A stretch of DNA of 64,000 nucleotides. It comes from Xestospongia bergquistia (lineage: Eukaryota > Porifera > Demospongiae > Haplosclerida > Petrosiidae). Below are positions 12,309-27,900 of this stretch, in pieces. A program made the position numbers and the translations under genes. The notes under the pieces were generated by a model. That model ran no database searches and was not told where the DNA came from. It saw only the letters and a list, made by a program, of their open reading frames with translations. How positions within the stretch are numbered: position 1 is the stretch's first letter; each line of letters starts with the position of its first letter. The DNA lies in contig OZ014418.1 in assembly GCA_963965975.1 (NCBI GenBank), positions 1,826,275 to 1,890,274 of the forward strand, read 5' to 3'.

Positions 12309-12989
12309 TATGTCCATTGACACTACAAAAACTTCTGTGAAGGCGGTCAATTTTGAAAACTGGAGGAATTCACCTCATAAAAATGGCCTGACCATTAGAC
12401 TAGCATTGAACTGTCTGTTGACATATTTATGACATTCAGTCGAACAAATTCAGTGTTGTGATCTCGTTTCTAACACGAGGCAAATCTGTATTCAAAAATT
12501 GGGAATCTAATGTTATATTTCATTTCTTTTCTTTTCTTTTGTCAGAAACTCTTAAAATGTATCATATTTTGTTCATACTGCATAGCAGAATGTAAAAAAA
12601 ATATATTGTTAATATATACATCATTCAAAGCTGAATTTGATTTTAATTAAACACACCTGCCATAAAGCTTGCACTAACTCATAGGGTACAAATATATGAG
12701 ATCAGCAAATACATGTACATATTATAATACCCAAAAAAGGCATTATTTGATCAACAAACTGCTTATGTAAGCAATTCCACAATATCTCACTTCACATATA
12801 AGGAAATCTATAACATGTCACACGAGAGAAGTGACTAAAGTAAGTCATGAGTGCCTCAGGAAGCCAGTGGGTACTGATTACAATTATAAGTTACATTTCC
12901 AATATTATTATCATTACAAAAACAACGTTTATCATACCACATATAAGCAAGTAGTGTAATGTTGTAGTACATAGTTTGAGGCCAGTTGT
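12309..12989. other. Convergent 3' intergenic region
   Basis: About 680 bp of AT-rich sequence between the stops of the PH-like gene (+) and PNO1 (-). It presumably holds both 3' UTRs; no gene or repeat is recognised. Confidence 0.6.
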
Positions 12990-15900
12990 TTAGAATTTTT
13001 CTGCTGATCTACTTGCTAAGGCACGCATTTGTCCATACACTTTTGATGGCGGACTTCCTGTAGGAAAACAACAGATATATACTAAAATTCCAAAGAAATG
13101 ATGTTTAACAAATTGTTATTGTAACTTCGATTTCATTGTAACCGCATTAACATATTAAGAATGTAACATAAACAATGAGAGACAGCAGCTTAAGTTATTA
13201 TTAACTTAGCGCCAGTATGAGACTTTTATGTCATTTAAATTAACAATTAACCACTATCATTTCATCCCATGATATGTTCACTGTACTATACTAGATATGG
13301 TATGTTCGTTGTACAATATCTAATGGCGACTCATACATATAAAGAACAGAAATAGTATTAATCCCTTGAGTGATCACAACATCTAATCTAAACACATGTT
13401 TCAGTTAAATTCTTCATTACCAAATTATTGAGAGCAAAACTGATTATCGATGCCCAAAACTAGACAGAACTATCTGTATATGTACTTCCTTCATTGTAAA
13501 CATTTCCTGAACCATATATAATAATAATGATGAAAGTAATCTAGTCATATAATTGAATCAATCACTGTCTTCCTCTACTGAAAGATTACCTATACCAAAC
13601 AACAAGATAGATAAGAAAGAAACTGTAATTGTGTTAATGTCATGTTTGTTAACAGAATCTGAATGGTGCAAGCTTTTAGAGTTAATTTGACCTTTTGTTC
13701 AATCTATTCAGGAGCATAGTGCAGTCCTGTATAAGTAAATACTACTATCAATATGGTACATGAAAGTTATCATTCTTTAAATAACACTAAAGGAGCCCGC
13801 CTAGCTACTAGTCCTGACTACGACCAAAATATATATGATAAATGTTGCATTCTAGAGAAAGCAGACAAAAGAATGTACAGAAATGACATTATTTTATCAG
13901 ACAAATTGACTGGAGTGGCAGACTGATTATGTAAGGTTAACAACATCCTCTTGTCTTAAGTGTTTACAAGCTATTATAACAAGGTGCACCTGTAATTTGC
14001 AAGTAATAATAGTAGAGATAACACATAATTTGCAAGTAATAATAGTAGAGGTAACACAAAATTTGCAAGTAATAATAGTAGAGGTAACACAAAACAACAA
14101 GAGAAAGACAAACAGACTGTGTTGCCAAAATATACTTTCAAAACTAGCTTGAAATTTTCATATCTATACTTTAATCGTTTTTTTTAGTTTCAAGATGGCA
14201 TATTTTTAGCAGTGATAACAAAACAAACAATAACATGTTATCATAATGATATAATTTAATCAAACAAATCTTATTACATGCAGTACTGTAGTTAGTAGCA
14301 ATAAATATACGCTACAATACAACACACAATAACAGTTTCTACCCCTCTAGTTATTAATAGTTATTAACCTATAATTAACCCTCAACTTGACAAATCATAG
14401 TTTATTAACTGATTATGAGAACATAATAAACTAGTTTTATAAAAAGGGTCAGTCCTTTTGGAATAAGATGATGACTGCATTAGCAATTATTGTTAATGAA
14501 TGATGATATTTTATTTGATTATAAATAGAACTCATTCAATATGTCTAATTACATTGTAAATATCAGAGACAATAATATTTGTAGTTAAATATCAGACAAA
14601 TTGATTGACACAAATTTAATTATATATCTAATAATATAATATAATAATATAACACTATGATATGAATCTATTGTTCCATCATCTGTCTGTCCATCATTCC
14701 CCGTTTATCTAATTATCCTTCTCTACCACAGAACAAGAAGTGTACACAGAGTTTCTTACTAACATCCCAAAGGCTCCCAACATCTTCAATATCAGCTAAT
14801 ATAAAGCTAGTATAGCTTAATACACATTGATATGTAGCACAGACAGGATATGTAAGAGGAAACAGTCTCATGAGATTAACGAACCACACCACTACTAAGA
14901 AATGTGGTCAAAAGCTGGATCTTCCCCTATTATTATTGTTCTGGGTACGTTATTACATTGGTAACCACATATCAGTTGTGAATATCTTAACCAAAGCCAA
15001 GACTGACCCTTATCAGTATGTCACGCCCTTTATAACAAAAGTAACATCCTATAATATTATAGTGTAATGCATACATTATAGCATTATAGTGTAATGCATA
15101 CATTATAGCATTATAGTGTATGCACTTCATACTATAGTGCATGAATTTTAGTGTTTAGGGTTATGATGCAAGTAAAATGTATACACTATAACATAAATGT
15201 ATATACTATAATGCTATAATGCACTATAATGCTATAATACATATACTATAATGCTATAATACACTATAATGCTATAATGCACTATAATGCTATAATACAT
15301 ATACTATAATGCTATAATGCACTATAATGCTATAATACACTATAATGCTATAATGCACTATAATGCTATAATACATATACTATAATGCTATAATGCACTA
15401 TAATGCTATAATACACTATAATGCTATAATGCACTATAATGCTATAATACATATACTATAATGCTATAATACACTATAATGCTATAATGTATGTACTATA
15501 ATGCTATAATGTATATACTATAATGCTATAATTCATACATTATATAATATTACTTTGTTACTAACAGCATGCCATATATCAGATGCTTTCTTTTAACAAA
15601 TAAGGTATATATGTATCAAAGTCTTGCATTATTATTCTTACAGCTGATAAATGTGGGGGAAGATGATTAGTTTCTACTTTATTTGGTTCTCTTTGTATAA
15701 AGATAACATTGAGTGGGAAGAGTTGTGACTAAACATAGTTAGATCTAGACTTCAATTCTGCAAACCGTTATGACTTCACAACTAATGGTAAATAATGAAA
15801 ACTGACAAGTGTTGGCTTGTCCATTAATACTATAAGTTAATCCATTGTTTTAGTACATCTGTCCATTTATCCTTCTATCTATCACCCACACATTGACTGG

Positions 15901-18900
15901 CCATCCACCATCCATTTCTCTATCCAAACTGATTTTTACACAAAAACTCTTAAAATAGAAAAACATATTATCTTATATAAACTAACTTCTATCATTAACA
16001 AAACAGTCTACATTTTCTATTTGTTTGTACTTAGATGTAGTCATGACAGATGAAAGAAACTACCTGGAAGGCAGCCAACTCCATGTACAGGGTTGGGTCA
16101 TTACCCTCCCACACATTACAGTCTAACTACTTCAATGGGTTTTAATACACACATTTATATAGGAACTTAAGACAGTACTTCGCTAATTATTAATAGAACT
16201 AATGTTTGAAATTGTAAAATAAATAAATTTGAGACTTGTACTAAATAAATAGGTATTTTTAATGAAGTATTTTGGTATCTTATATATTATATAATAGTAT
16301 AATTGAAAACGAAACCAAAGAAAAACAGATTTATAATAGAAAGTCAACACAACCAGATAACACATATTAACTATTAAAAGTATTGACCAATATTATATTA
16401 GTACACTATGACAAGGTTAATAGGTCAATTAAGTAGTTCATTTGGACAAATTTGGACTATGTACAAGGTTAAATTTGATTTATTGTGTAGTTGATAAGAG
16501 AACATAAAAAGATCCAATCAAATGAATTTGCCAGTGTCAGCTGATGCATATTTGAGGACATGGTCTAGTAGATACAAATTAACCACATTACATAGTTGAT
16601 TAGTTCTACATTCCTAATAGATATATCTATAAATAGGTAGTTGTTCTATAAATAAAATAAATAAATTAATGTCTAGTTAATTTAAGTAGTTGTTTGGTCA
16701 AATTATTTAATCGCCGTATATACTTTAAGTCACTTAAATCTATAAAGAGATTGATTGATATAAATATTTCTACTTTATTAAATAAATCATTTGTTATAAA
16801 CTTGTTAAAAGTAGTAATTACTACATCAATATGTTGTATTCATAACATAGTGTGTGATATCATTTTATTGGCAGTTAATACTGAAATTAGTTTATAGAGG
16901 AAGCAATGATAGTACCGACCACAGATATTATATCTATTACAAGATTGCTACAAATGAAGATTTGATTTCATGTAATTCAATAAGTTACCAGCTGATGATG
17001 GTGTTGTCACCTTGATTCAAATAGTGACAGTTAGAATACTCCTGGTACAAATATCAAAGTCACGATAGTCATAATACATTAACAATGATAATATCAACAA
17101 AATGATAGATTACATTTTTGTATCAAGTAATCTAGTCATTACAGCTAGAGGGCTCAAATAACTTAGATTATGACAATAGACATTGAACAATGTGTCTCAG
17201 TGTAATATATAGACAAAGCAAGCATGTGTACAGAATTACATACAAATGAAGGAGAGAATGAGACACCATAGTTAAGATGGTACAGTATAAATTCTTTATG
17301 AAGGTGGTATAATCACTTTGACAAATATGCCATTTATAGAGTTAGCTACCCACTTATGTATACAAGTGAGATACCATATGTCAACCATTTCTATGGGTTT
17401 CTTCCTGATAGTGTTAATACTAGGCACTTTCAGTATTAGTGATACACATACAAAGAGAAATATATTTGTTATTACTGCTTACACATTTCTCTCCTCCATG
17501 TCCGTGTGTCTGTCTGTCTGCTTGTCTCTGTCTATGTACACATGTTTGTATGCATGTGCGTGTGTGTAAGCATTGGACACTTTTATCACAACCCATTGAT
17601 CATTGAATATTTCAGTTATGCAAATATAAATGGTTTATAATTATATGGGTCAATTAAAAGAGAACAAACCGACATAACTTCACAAGCGAATTCAAATAAT
17701 TTGGGAACTTGTACTGATACCTTTCACCTGATAGGTAGATAAGTCAAAATAAAGTATTAATTGTAGAGAGCATATATATTATTGTCTGGTATACAATACC
17801 ACTGAGGTAAGGTTTCTTTGCTTTGGCAAGACGGAAAGGGAGAGAAGAAGGCTAATTAAAAGATGCAGACAAAGCAATCTGAACTGTCAATATATTAATT
17901 TATTTCCTGTAAAGTTGTATGGGATCATACACAGTACACATGAGCACAATATGTAGTATGCATGCATAATATACACATTACATATACATCTAATGTGATG
18001 GCGCCATATTATACTGGTAATGATCGATTGATCACACATTGGCCTTATTTGTATGGTGATAAATTACTCTAAAATCATTAACAGTTTATTATAGCATAAG
18101 TCCAATTGAGGAAAACATACACAATTATGCATACAATAGTGGTACAATGTCTTTTAAATTCTTTTAAAAGAGAGAGAAAATACATGCTTTCTGTCACTAG
18201 TATTTCTTTGTGGTTTTCTATACACCTGTCTAATGTACATACAATTCAGTTCACATTAATGCAGTGAGGTATGGTAGACAAAAGTAAGAACATGTGTTCA
18301 TTATATCATAAAATGTATTAACCTTTTAACAACAATATTTACTTTACTACAATACGTAACACATACCAAAGTCTTTCCGATGTCACTAAATAAGCTAAGG
18401 TACATAATAAAGCAGACTCCTGTCTCTTGAGGTATTCAAGGAAGACAGTAGAGGCAGTGAGCCCATAAGATTCACAGGAATAACAGACAGTATGTAATAA
18501 TAATTAAATAAGAAAGGGTTGGGTGTATCTTTGTTGCTAATTAATAAAGTTATTCATTTCACTAAGTAATGTTGTTATAATTGAATTTGTGCTATAATCT
18601 AATTTAGTTTGGTTCCTACTGTTAAAATCATTTTACTACTTGTTTTGTCAAAAAATTAATGACAATAAAACAAATTATGGTGTTTGTCAAGATAAACTTG
18701 AATTTACACTCTGTCCATGTATCCATCAATTCAATTATCAACATTCCTTATTAATCCATCCATTTGTTTGTCTCTCCATCTGTTCAAAACCACATACATG
18801 TGGTTATGACATAACTGTACTGTGTACTGTTAGTACATTATATATTATAACTGTACCATGTACTGTTAATACATTATATATTATAATTGTACCATGTACT

Positions 18901-21900
18901 GTTAGTACATGGTACTGTTAGTACATTACATATTATAACTGTACTGTGTACTGTTAGTACATTATATATTATAACTGTACCATGTATTGTTAGTACATCA
19001 TATATTATAACTGTACCATGTACTGTTAGTACATCATATATTATAACTGTACCATGTACTGTTAGTACATCATATATTATAACTGTACCATGTACTGTTA
19101 GTACATCATATATTATAACTGTACCATGTATTGTTAATACATGGTACTGTTAGTACATCATATATTATAACTGTACCATGTACTGTTAGTACATTATATA
19201 TTATAACTGTACCATGTATTGTTAGTACATTATATATTATAACAGTACCATGTATTGTTAATACATGGTACTGTTAGTACATTATATATTATAACTGTAC
19301 CATGTACTGTTAGTACATTATATATTATAACTGTACTGTGTACTGTTAGTACATTATATAGTATAACTGTACTGTGTATTGTTAGTACATCATATAGTAT
19401 AGCTGTACTGTGTATTGTTAGTACATCATATATTATAACTGTACCATGTACTGTTAGTACATTATATATTATAACTGTACCATGTACTGTTAGTACATTA
19501 TATATTATAACTGTACCATGTACTGTTAGTACATTATATATTATAACTGTACCATGTACTGTTAGTACATTATATATTATAACTGTACCATGTACTGTTA
19601 GTACATTATATGTTATCTAACCTAATATTAAATTGCAGATGGCATTTCTGGCTATTCTGATGTTCTGGTACGATCCAAGAATGTGAATCTTACTGAGGAG
19701 AAAGAGAGAGAGATAGAGAGAGGAAGTTAGAAACACGATAACATTCCCTTTTGACAACAATACAATATACTACAAGTGACATAACAGCAACAAGCTACAC
19801 TATCTCTGGTATTATAGGATTGGACACAAGGTCAACAACTGACCCAATTAAACTTAACAAACATTGGTCAACAAATTATCTACTAATATTTAAAAAAATA
19901 AATGAACACATTGTTCTCATTACATCACCAAATGTTAACCTCTGTTATCGGTGAGTGAGTGACCTACAAGAAGTCCAAGATTACCACATTCTGTGGTTAG
20001 TGATACAACATGCATATAACAACCAGTGATAATACCATAACAATACAACTACCAGTCGACAAAATTAAGATGAGTAAACTAATCTAATTAGTATTGTACT
20101 ATTATTCATAGAGAATACAATATATATAACAATATTCATTGAACAAATATCTAATAAGGCAACATGTACATGTACCAGTGACAAGTTAAGTCAATGGATT
20201 AATGGAGGCAACCACAAACACAGACGCAGACATTTATTTACCTTACTAGGTACATAAGAGACAACTAAATCATTGTTAAGTCTTATATAAACATTAGAGT
20301 AATATAATGATATCAATAGATCATCTGAGTCATCATATGTTTTATTACACATACTATATATATACACACTCGCCTCCTCGTTCACATAGAAGAATGGTCT
20401 GATTAATAGTATTGAAAATTCCCAAGAGATCTAATGTCATATCATTTGCTCATATGAAGTTTGTATTGAGAGTGGTATCGAAAGATTGGCTGCTTGTTCA
20501 TAGTACATTTATATATATATACATTTACTATAGAAAGTATATATATATATATATTGTAGTAAAGTCCCACTACCAAATATACTGTCGTCAGCTAACTCAG
20601 TAAAAATATTAGAAAAATTATAATTTTAGCAATTCTGTGGGAAATATTATTTTATGAATAGGCATTGTAAAAGTTAATGAATACATGTTAACTATCCATG
20701 CAAATATTTAGACCACATTGGTAAAGGGAGAACAATAGATTATGTTTATGATAATTGTATTCAATAAATGCTAACTCTTCTGTATATGTTATGATATCCA
20801 GAATATTGGAGCTGTCTTTTATAAATGGGAGTAACCAAAAGAGTGGGTATCATATTAAAGTTAGGGCTATACTTCAATGTCGTCATGGTAACACAAACAG
20901 CTGCACATGTTGATAATAACGAGAAATGTACTGTTCAAGTCATAACACAAATTGATCTTGTAAAGACCACACTCAAGACAGAGCATCTTTAATGATATTC
21001 ATAGCCTATACTGTAACTACCTCAAATGACTCAAAGAACAAACAAGTTATTAATATCATTAACACCAGCTGGACTACTAAACAAGAGAGAAAGCACACAG
21101 CATGAATATAAGTGTACTCTAACACCATCAACACACCATTCTGTGTGTGTGTGCTTACTCAATTAACAAATTAATAAAGTTATGTAACTGGAATGTTAAT
21201 CTGTCACGCCACAAAACACTACAGGAGACACAAGTATAATTAAATTGGAGAGGTCGACAACATAGAACAGAAATAAAAGATTACTATCAATAGCTACAAG
21301 GACATATGTACATGTGACAAGATTAGCTACAAACCCTAAACCATATACATGTACAATCAATAGTCTTGTAGTTGGTGTACATGTACATGTAGTCTGGTAC
21401 ATAAAAACATGTATATGTGGTTTTAAAATACATACTTACATATCAACTAAGAAGGTGGAGGCAAAACAGTTTATAATATTCAAAGTAATGCTTATATATA
21501 AATGGAGTTGTGCATAAAAACACTCAATTATTAGGTAATGAGTGTTAATTGCTTTTCTCCATATCATATATATAGATATTGTTACAATATTATTGTTGGT
21601 TGCCAACAGAAACATTTTAACCACAGGATTGTAATGTAGTGTTAACTCTAGCCAATGTGTACAGTGAGTTAGGACAAAAATAAATACGTTAATTAATAAA
21701 CATAAATATTAGTTATCATTATAACAATGTATATTATTAAATGTAATTTAGATACAATACATCTCATGTCTACATGTAATTATGTAGATGGCATATGTAA
21801 TTAATGTAGATGTCACATATAAGACATATAGGTGTCACATGTAATACATGTAGATGTCACATGTAATACATGTAGATGTCACATGTAATACATGTAGATG

Positions 21901-24900
21901 TCACATGTAATACATGTAGATGTCACATGTAAGACATGTAGATGTCACATGTAAGACATATAGATAGCACATGTAATACATATAGATAGCACATGTAATA
22001 TATATAGATAGCACATGTAATGCATGAAGATGTCAAATGTAGATATCGTGTATTCTTGTAATTGTAAGGTGTGTTAATTGTAGTAATGAGAGAAATCATA
22101 AACATTCATGGATGAATGGACGCATGAAATGTAGTGATTGGACAAATACAATGTAAAAATTAGAAACAAATACAATAACATTCTTTATCATATTATATTA
22201 TATTATATTATACTATATTATATTATATTATATTATATTATATTATACTATATTATATTATATTATATTATATCATATTATATTATATTATATTATATTA
22301 TATCATTGATACAGCCCATAGGTACTATTGGTTATTGGAGTGTACCATCATCTGTATGAAAATTAGTGTAGTTTGTTTGCTATTATGTCATTATGATGTA
22401 ATGCATAATGTACTTGCTAAAAACTTGGAACAAGAATGAACACAATTTGTAATTATGATGTAAGTATTAAATGCAACATTATAAATGTAGTAATTGATGA
22501 CAAAGGGATGAATGACATGATGTACAATAGATAGAAGGATGAATGGTGTAGTGTACAATAGATGGAAGGAGGTATGTTGTAATGTACAATAGATGGAAGG
22601 ATGAATGGTGTAGTGTACAATAGATGGAAGGAGGTATGTTGTAATGTACAATAGATGGAAGGATGAATGGTGTAATGTACAATAGATGGAAGGAGGAATG
22701 ATGTAATGTACAATAGATGGAAGGATGAATGATGTAATGTACAATAGATGGAAGGATGAATGGTGTAGTGTACAACAAAGGATATAGTGCACAAATAAAC
22801 AAAATGTAAAATGTAAACATTCCCATAGAAAGTATTACAACATATTACATATACACAATACACTATAATATTAATATATACAATAAAGTACAGAAACAGG
22901 AAAATAAACAATTAACACAAAGTACACTAACAATATTACATACACAAAATACATTAAAGTACTAGAACATAATCTATAGTACAGAAACAAGTCATGGGAC
23001 ATCATTAACAACCATGTATGGTTCATTCAACAATAGACTCCTTAGAACTGGCATACAAACTACAGCTGGTATTTTATAACGCAGGAAAATGTAGCCCTAT
23101 AAACTGTGTTACAAAGGAGATACAAGAACTGTATTTACTGATAGCACAGGAAATGTTGACTTAGATGAACTCAACATGAGTTTAAAATTTGATATCATTG
23201 ATGTTAAGCAACAATCTCGTGGTATATATACTTAGTATGTTCTGACAGCTGCTGCAAAAATAGTTTCTTTTAAGTAATGTGTTATCTTCCTTTGTTAAAA
23301 TTACTATAAGGGCTAAAATATTTTAAAAATTCATAATTTTAAGCTTAAACAAAATTCTTCCCTCTAAACAAGAGGATATGTATATGTGTTATAGTAGCAG
23401 GTGACAACAACTCAACATTGTTACTTACTAGATCTAGTGAGCCATAATGCAGCATAAAACATCAGATACTAATAATAGATAAAGGCCTTTACAATTAGTA
23501 TTATAGAGCATCGTACATTTGTTAGTATAGTGCCATACATCAGTTATATGGACAATACTATGTTGTTAAGGTAATTGTCAAGCCATGTTAATAGTTATGG
23601 CCAATTAATTCTTCCTCTAGTCTGACAGATGTGAGTTTAGTATACAATAATGTGTCCAATAGTAAGAAATTAGTGCAATTAAATTATAAAGTAACAGCTG
23701 GTGTGAATTTAATAAAGTACAAACTATATCACCTGTGAAATGTCAATTAATTCTTACTATTTAATTAACAGTATGAATTGAAATATATTTGTCTGTAACT
23801 TCTCTTTTAAAATTAAATTAAAGAACCTGTTCAGACATTAATAAATTCATTGTATAATAACACTTATTATAGATATTCTCTAACAACAATAATATTTTAT
23901 GCCAACCAACTTTATTAGGACCTACTAAACATTGGACTAAGACTAGAGTATTATGATTCTTAATTAATGGGAAAAGCTAGAAAATTTATTTAAAGATTCA
24001 CAACAGTACAAACAGACTAATCACAAAATAGATTATATTTGATATATTGCCAACTATAGTGCATGCTACATCACAACATTCACAGAGAGAAGAACACTCT
24101 AAGCTAACATTTGTGTATATAATAGAAAGGATATTAAGACAATGATATATCGTAAACTGCCAATAGATTCCAAACAGAATCCAATCAAAGTAGTAAACAC
24201 AAAAGGTGTGACATAATAACTTATGTAGATAATATCAGCGAATTACTCTGGTATGTATTGTACAGCCTCAGGTGATATAGTTCGTACTTTATTAGTAGTC
24301 TATGTACTTCATAGACTACTATCAATATTATTGATCTATTGTATAGAATATGACTGTCTTATTTATAGACACATTTTCAACTGTATGTATTGTACGGCCT
24401 CAATGTCATACTTCATAGACTACTATTAATATTATGGATCTGTTGTATAGAATATGACTGTCTTATTTATAGACACATTTTCCACTGTATGTATTGTACG
24501 GCCTCAATGTCGTACTTCATAGACTACTACTAGTAATATTATTGATCTGTTGTATAGAATATGATTGTCTTATTTATAGAGACATTTTCAACTTTATACA
24601 CAACAAGATCTAGTCTATATGTCATTGTAGTGATATATCATACAGTGAATAGTCTAAGCTTCCAATTGAACATAATATAGTATCTCTCTGAGAGGAGTCC
24701 TTACTAGAAGAGCTATGTGTATGCTGCGTTTGTGTGTGTGTGTGTGAGAGAGGGGGGAGGAATGAAGGAGGAAGGGTGTTCCTTGTTTTCTTCAAATAAC
24801 ATAACTTGATATCATGTTTCAAAAACAGTAAACAAATTTGACAAGTTCTCATAAAGATATGATGTAATTAGAGGAATGTTCATTATACACTATATCATAA

Positions 24901-27900
24901 TAATACCATATTAAGATTATTAGTTTAAACAATAAAATACACTCAATTAAACATATATATATATATATATTATTGATGTACAGAATTTAATTTGTAGGAG
25001 AAACAACCAATTAAAACAATCTTTGAAAAAGGAACTTCAATAATCAGAAATATTGTTTATTAGAGAGACTTCATAAAATTAATGTCAAGATAAAATAATA
25101 ATATTATAATATTATTATGTTCAAATTAACCATTTAATCATCAATTGTGACACTTGTCTACACATTCATTCATCCATTGTGTCTGTCCAGCTATCCATTG
25201 TATACCCATTTATTCATCCATTGCGTTCATCCAGCTATCCATTATCTACCCATTCATTCATTCATTGTGTCTGTCCAGCTATCCATCCATTGTATACCTA
25301 TTCATTCATCCATCTATCAACAAACTATTAAACATTACATCATATGCCCACAAGGTATACCAGAACTAACAATGAAAACCAATACGTCCTGAACTATTAG
25401 GCTAACTTTACTACTACTACTACTAATGCAGCATTTATTTTGTAACAAACCACACTCAATTATCAATGACCAACACTTCAGATTTCTTTCTGATCAATTA
25501 ATTACTGGTCATAGTTATGCTCTTAATGCAATTGGATATGATCAGAACTATGTTCAACTATAAAAACTGGACATGAAATAATTGAGTATTGCCATAGCAA
25601 CACTACAATATTAATGAGACAGCAAGTGTCCAAATATAATTTTTTAGAGATATAACAAAATGTCTTTATTTTGTTAATGACAAACAAATTTTAAGACTCT
25701 TAACTATCTTTAATAACTATGTGTATCATAGAAGAACTATACATATAGACTTGTATAATATATAGGATAATAACATTATTGCTGGTGTACAAGAGGCAGT
25801 GATGTAATGTTATATACTAACACAGGATTGTTGGTAAACAGGTTATTATTAAAGTTATGGTCTTCTATTTATTTCATTATCCTAGCACAAACAGGATATT
25901 AAAGTTATAAATATAAACAGTAGTTATAAACAGGATATTAAGATTACATTCCATTGTCCTTTTCTAGTATTATGACAAATAATGACATCACAATAAATAC
26001 AGTAGTTTCAGTCAGCAATGTATAACATTTTATTTTCAGTAAATCATACATATGCAGTATTGTAAAAGATTTTCAGTGAATCTGTCTTTATACATGTTAA
26101 AATTTGGGTGAAAATTAAATTCCAACAAGTTTACATAATGACAGAATGAATGGAGTCATAACAGCCAATTCATTTACAAAGCAGCTTAAGGAGTTCCTAT
26201 CAGTGACAAATAAAACTGTTGGTGGGAGACAGAGAGCATTATTGAGAGGTATTCAGTAACAACACAACTTTTGGGTGATTTAATTTTGTTTTTAAAAAAG
26301 ACTTGTAAAAAGATTACTTCTGATAAAATAAACAATTATATAATTATATATCATTATATTCTCAATTATATTCTCATAACAAATGTGATGACTATATTCT
26401 AGGAATTATTCTAAGAAAAAGTTATGATATTCACAATCCACAGATTACATTATTGACAATCCAATTCATAATACATTATGTGCATGGCTTATAAGAGTCC
26501 AGATAAATGGTAATTACATGTATATCACCTGTAATACATGTACCTATACAATACCCATTGAGAATACAAGCCATGATATCCCTACAGTTATAGGATGCTC
26601 AATACAGTGGACAGTCTCTACAGTAGACACTTTGATACATTAGAAACTGCTTATAATAATTATGTGACCGTAAATACGAAAATGGTACCTAACGCGCAAA
26701 CAAATTTCGAGTGAACGCTTGCGTATAAATTGTTGCTATGCAGCCATCTTAAAAAGGAAGCTATTAAAATTCATTATGTATCGAGATCAATGATTGACCT
26801 TCATGAATACCAAATAACATTGACTTCCTACTCAAGATGGATGCGTAGCAACCGTTTCTACACAAGCATTTGTTCAAAATTCACTCGCGCGTTAGGTACC
26901 ATTTTCGTATTTATGGTCACATATAGAGGTGTTCTCAATGTATAATACTTAAAATATCAGTATGGGACTAGAAAAAGTGTTCTGAAGATATATTCTTTGT
27001 AAGAAATCCCACTGTAGCTATGATCCTAAGAAAAATAATTCAATTATAATTACATATAAAAGTAATTGATCTCTTTGATATAGCCTATTAAATATACCAG
27101 ATAAAATACTGGACCATTGAAGTCGATAGTATTATATAACACCTGTACTACTACAATAGTTGAATTATTTACACTATATATTGTGATATGAATAGAGTTA
27201 GGGAGTCAGCTTGGCACAAACAAAGAAAAATGAAATTAACCCCTCCATATCTCCTCCACTGCCCACCCACACTCCTTCTTACCACTTACCATATAATCCC
27301 ACAAGCTGTTATTTAATACATGTAACAATAGATGTAATAAGACAATAGATTACCTGCTTAAGATGCTCTGGGTCACATACACACAATACTGATTAATACT
27401 ATCATTATTGTTAGTTATATATGTTTAACGATTAATACAAAGAATATTTTTAGTCTTTTGATAATAATCTAATTACAAAATGGTATTCTTTAACAAATTT
27501 GGGTTATGTAAATTTTACAGTGGGAGACAAAACAAGTAGTCGATCCAATGTTTCCACGACAACCAGTCCAACAATGTATCTGTCCATTTGAATATACCTG
27601 TCCATTCAAAAGTATCCAATAGTCCATATGGATGCTATTACTAAGCTCTCATTGTCATTATAGATGTGAAAACAAATTGTTACAAATTGAACAAAAGAAA
27701 TATTTAAATTGTATACTATTACTCCTCTATAGTAATTACTTATCATTACACAGACAACCAGAGCAACATATTGAGAGTGCACTAGCATATAATTTTTGAC
27801 ATTTCATAGTTATACAAGAACACAATGTTACTTTTATCAGGACAATTAACACTAATACAAACTATCAGTATATACAACAACCAACCAAATATAAAGTTGA

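Noticed and set aside
18640..19620. Long plus-strand frames encoding [12 protein letters not shown] repeats
   Set aside because: They are translations of a 36-bp satellite whose length is a multiple of three; there is no start context, splice evidence or non-repeat sequence.
21800..22305. Regular spaced repeats considered as a CRISPR array
   Set aside because: Units are contiguous minisatellite copies without unique spacers, and the genome is clearly animal.
22391..22911. Three overlapping minus-strand frames of 115-152 codons
   Set aside because: All come from the 31-bp minisatellite read in three phases.
26730..26945. 71-codon plus-strand frame in PNO1 intron 6
   Set aside because: Lies mostly inside a MITE delimited by terminal inverted repeats.
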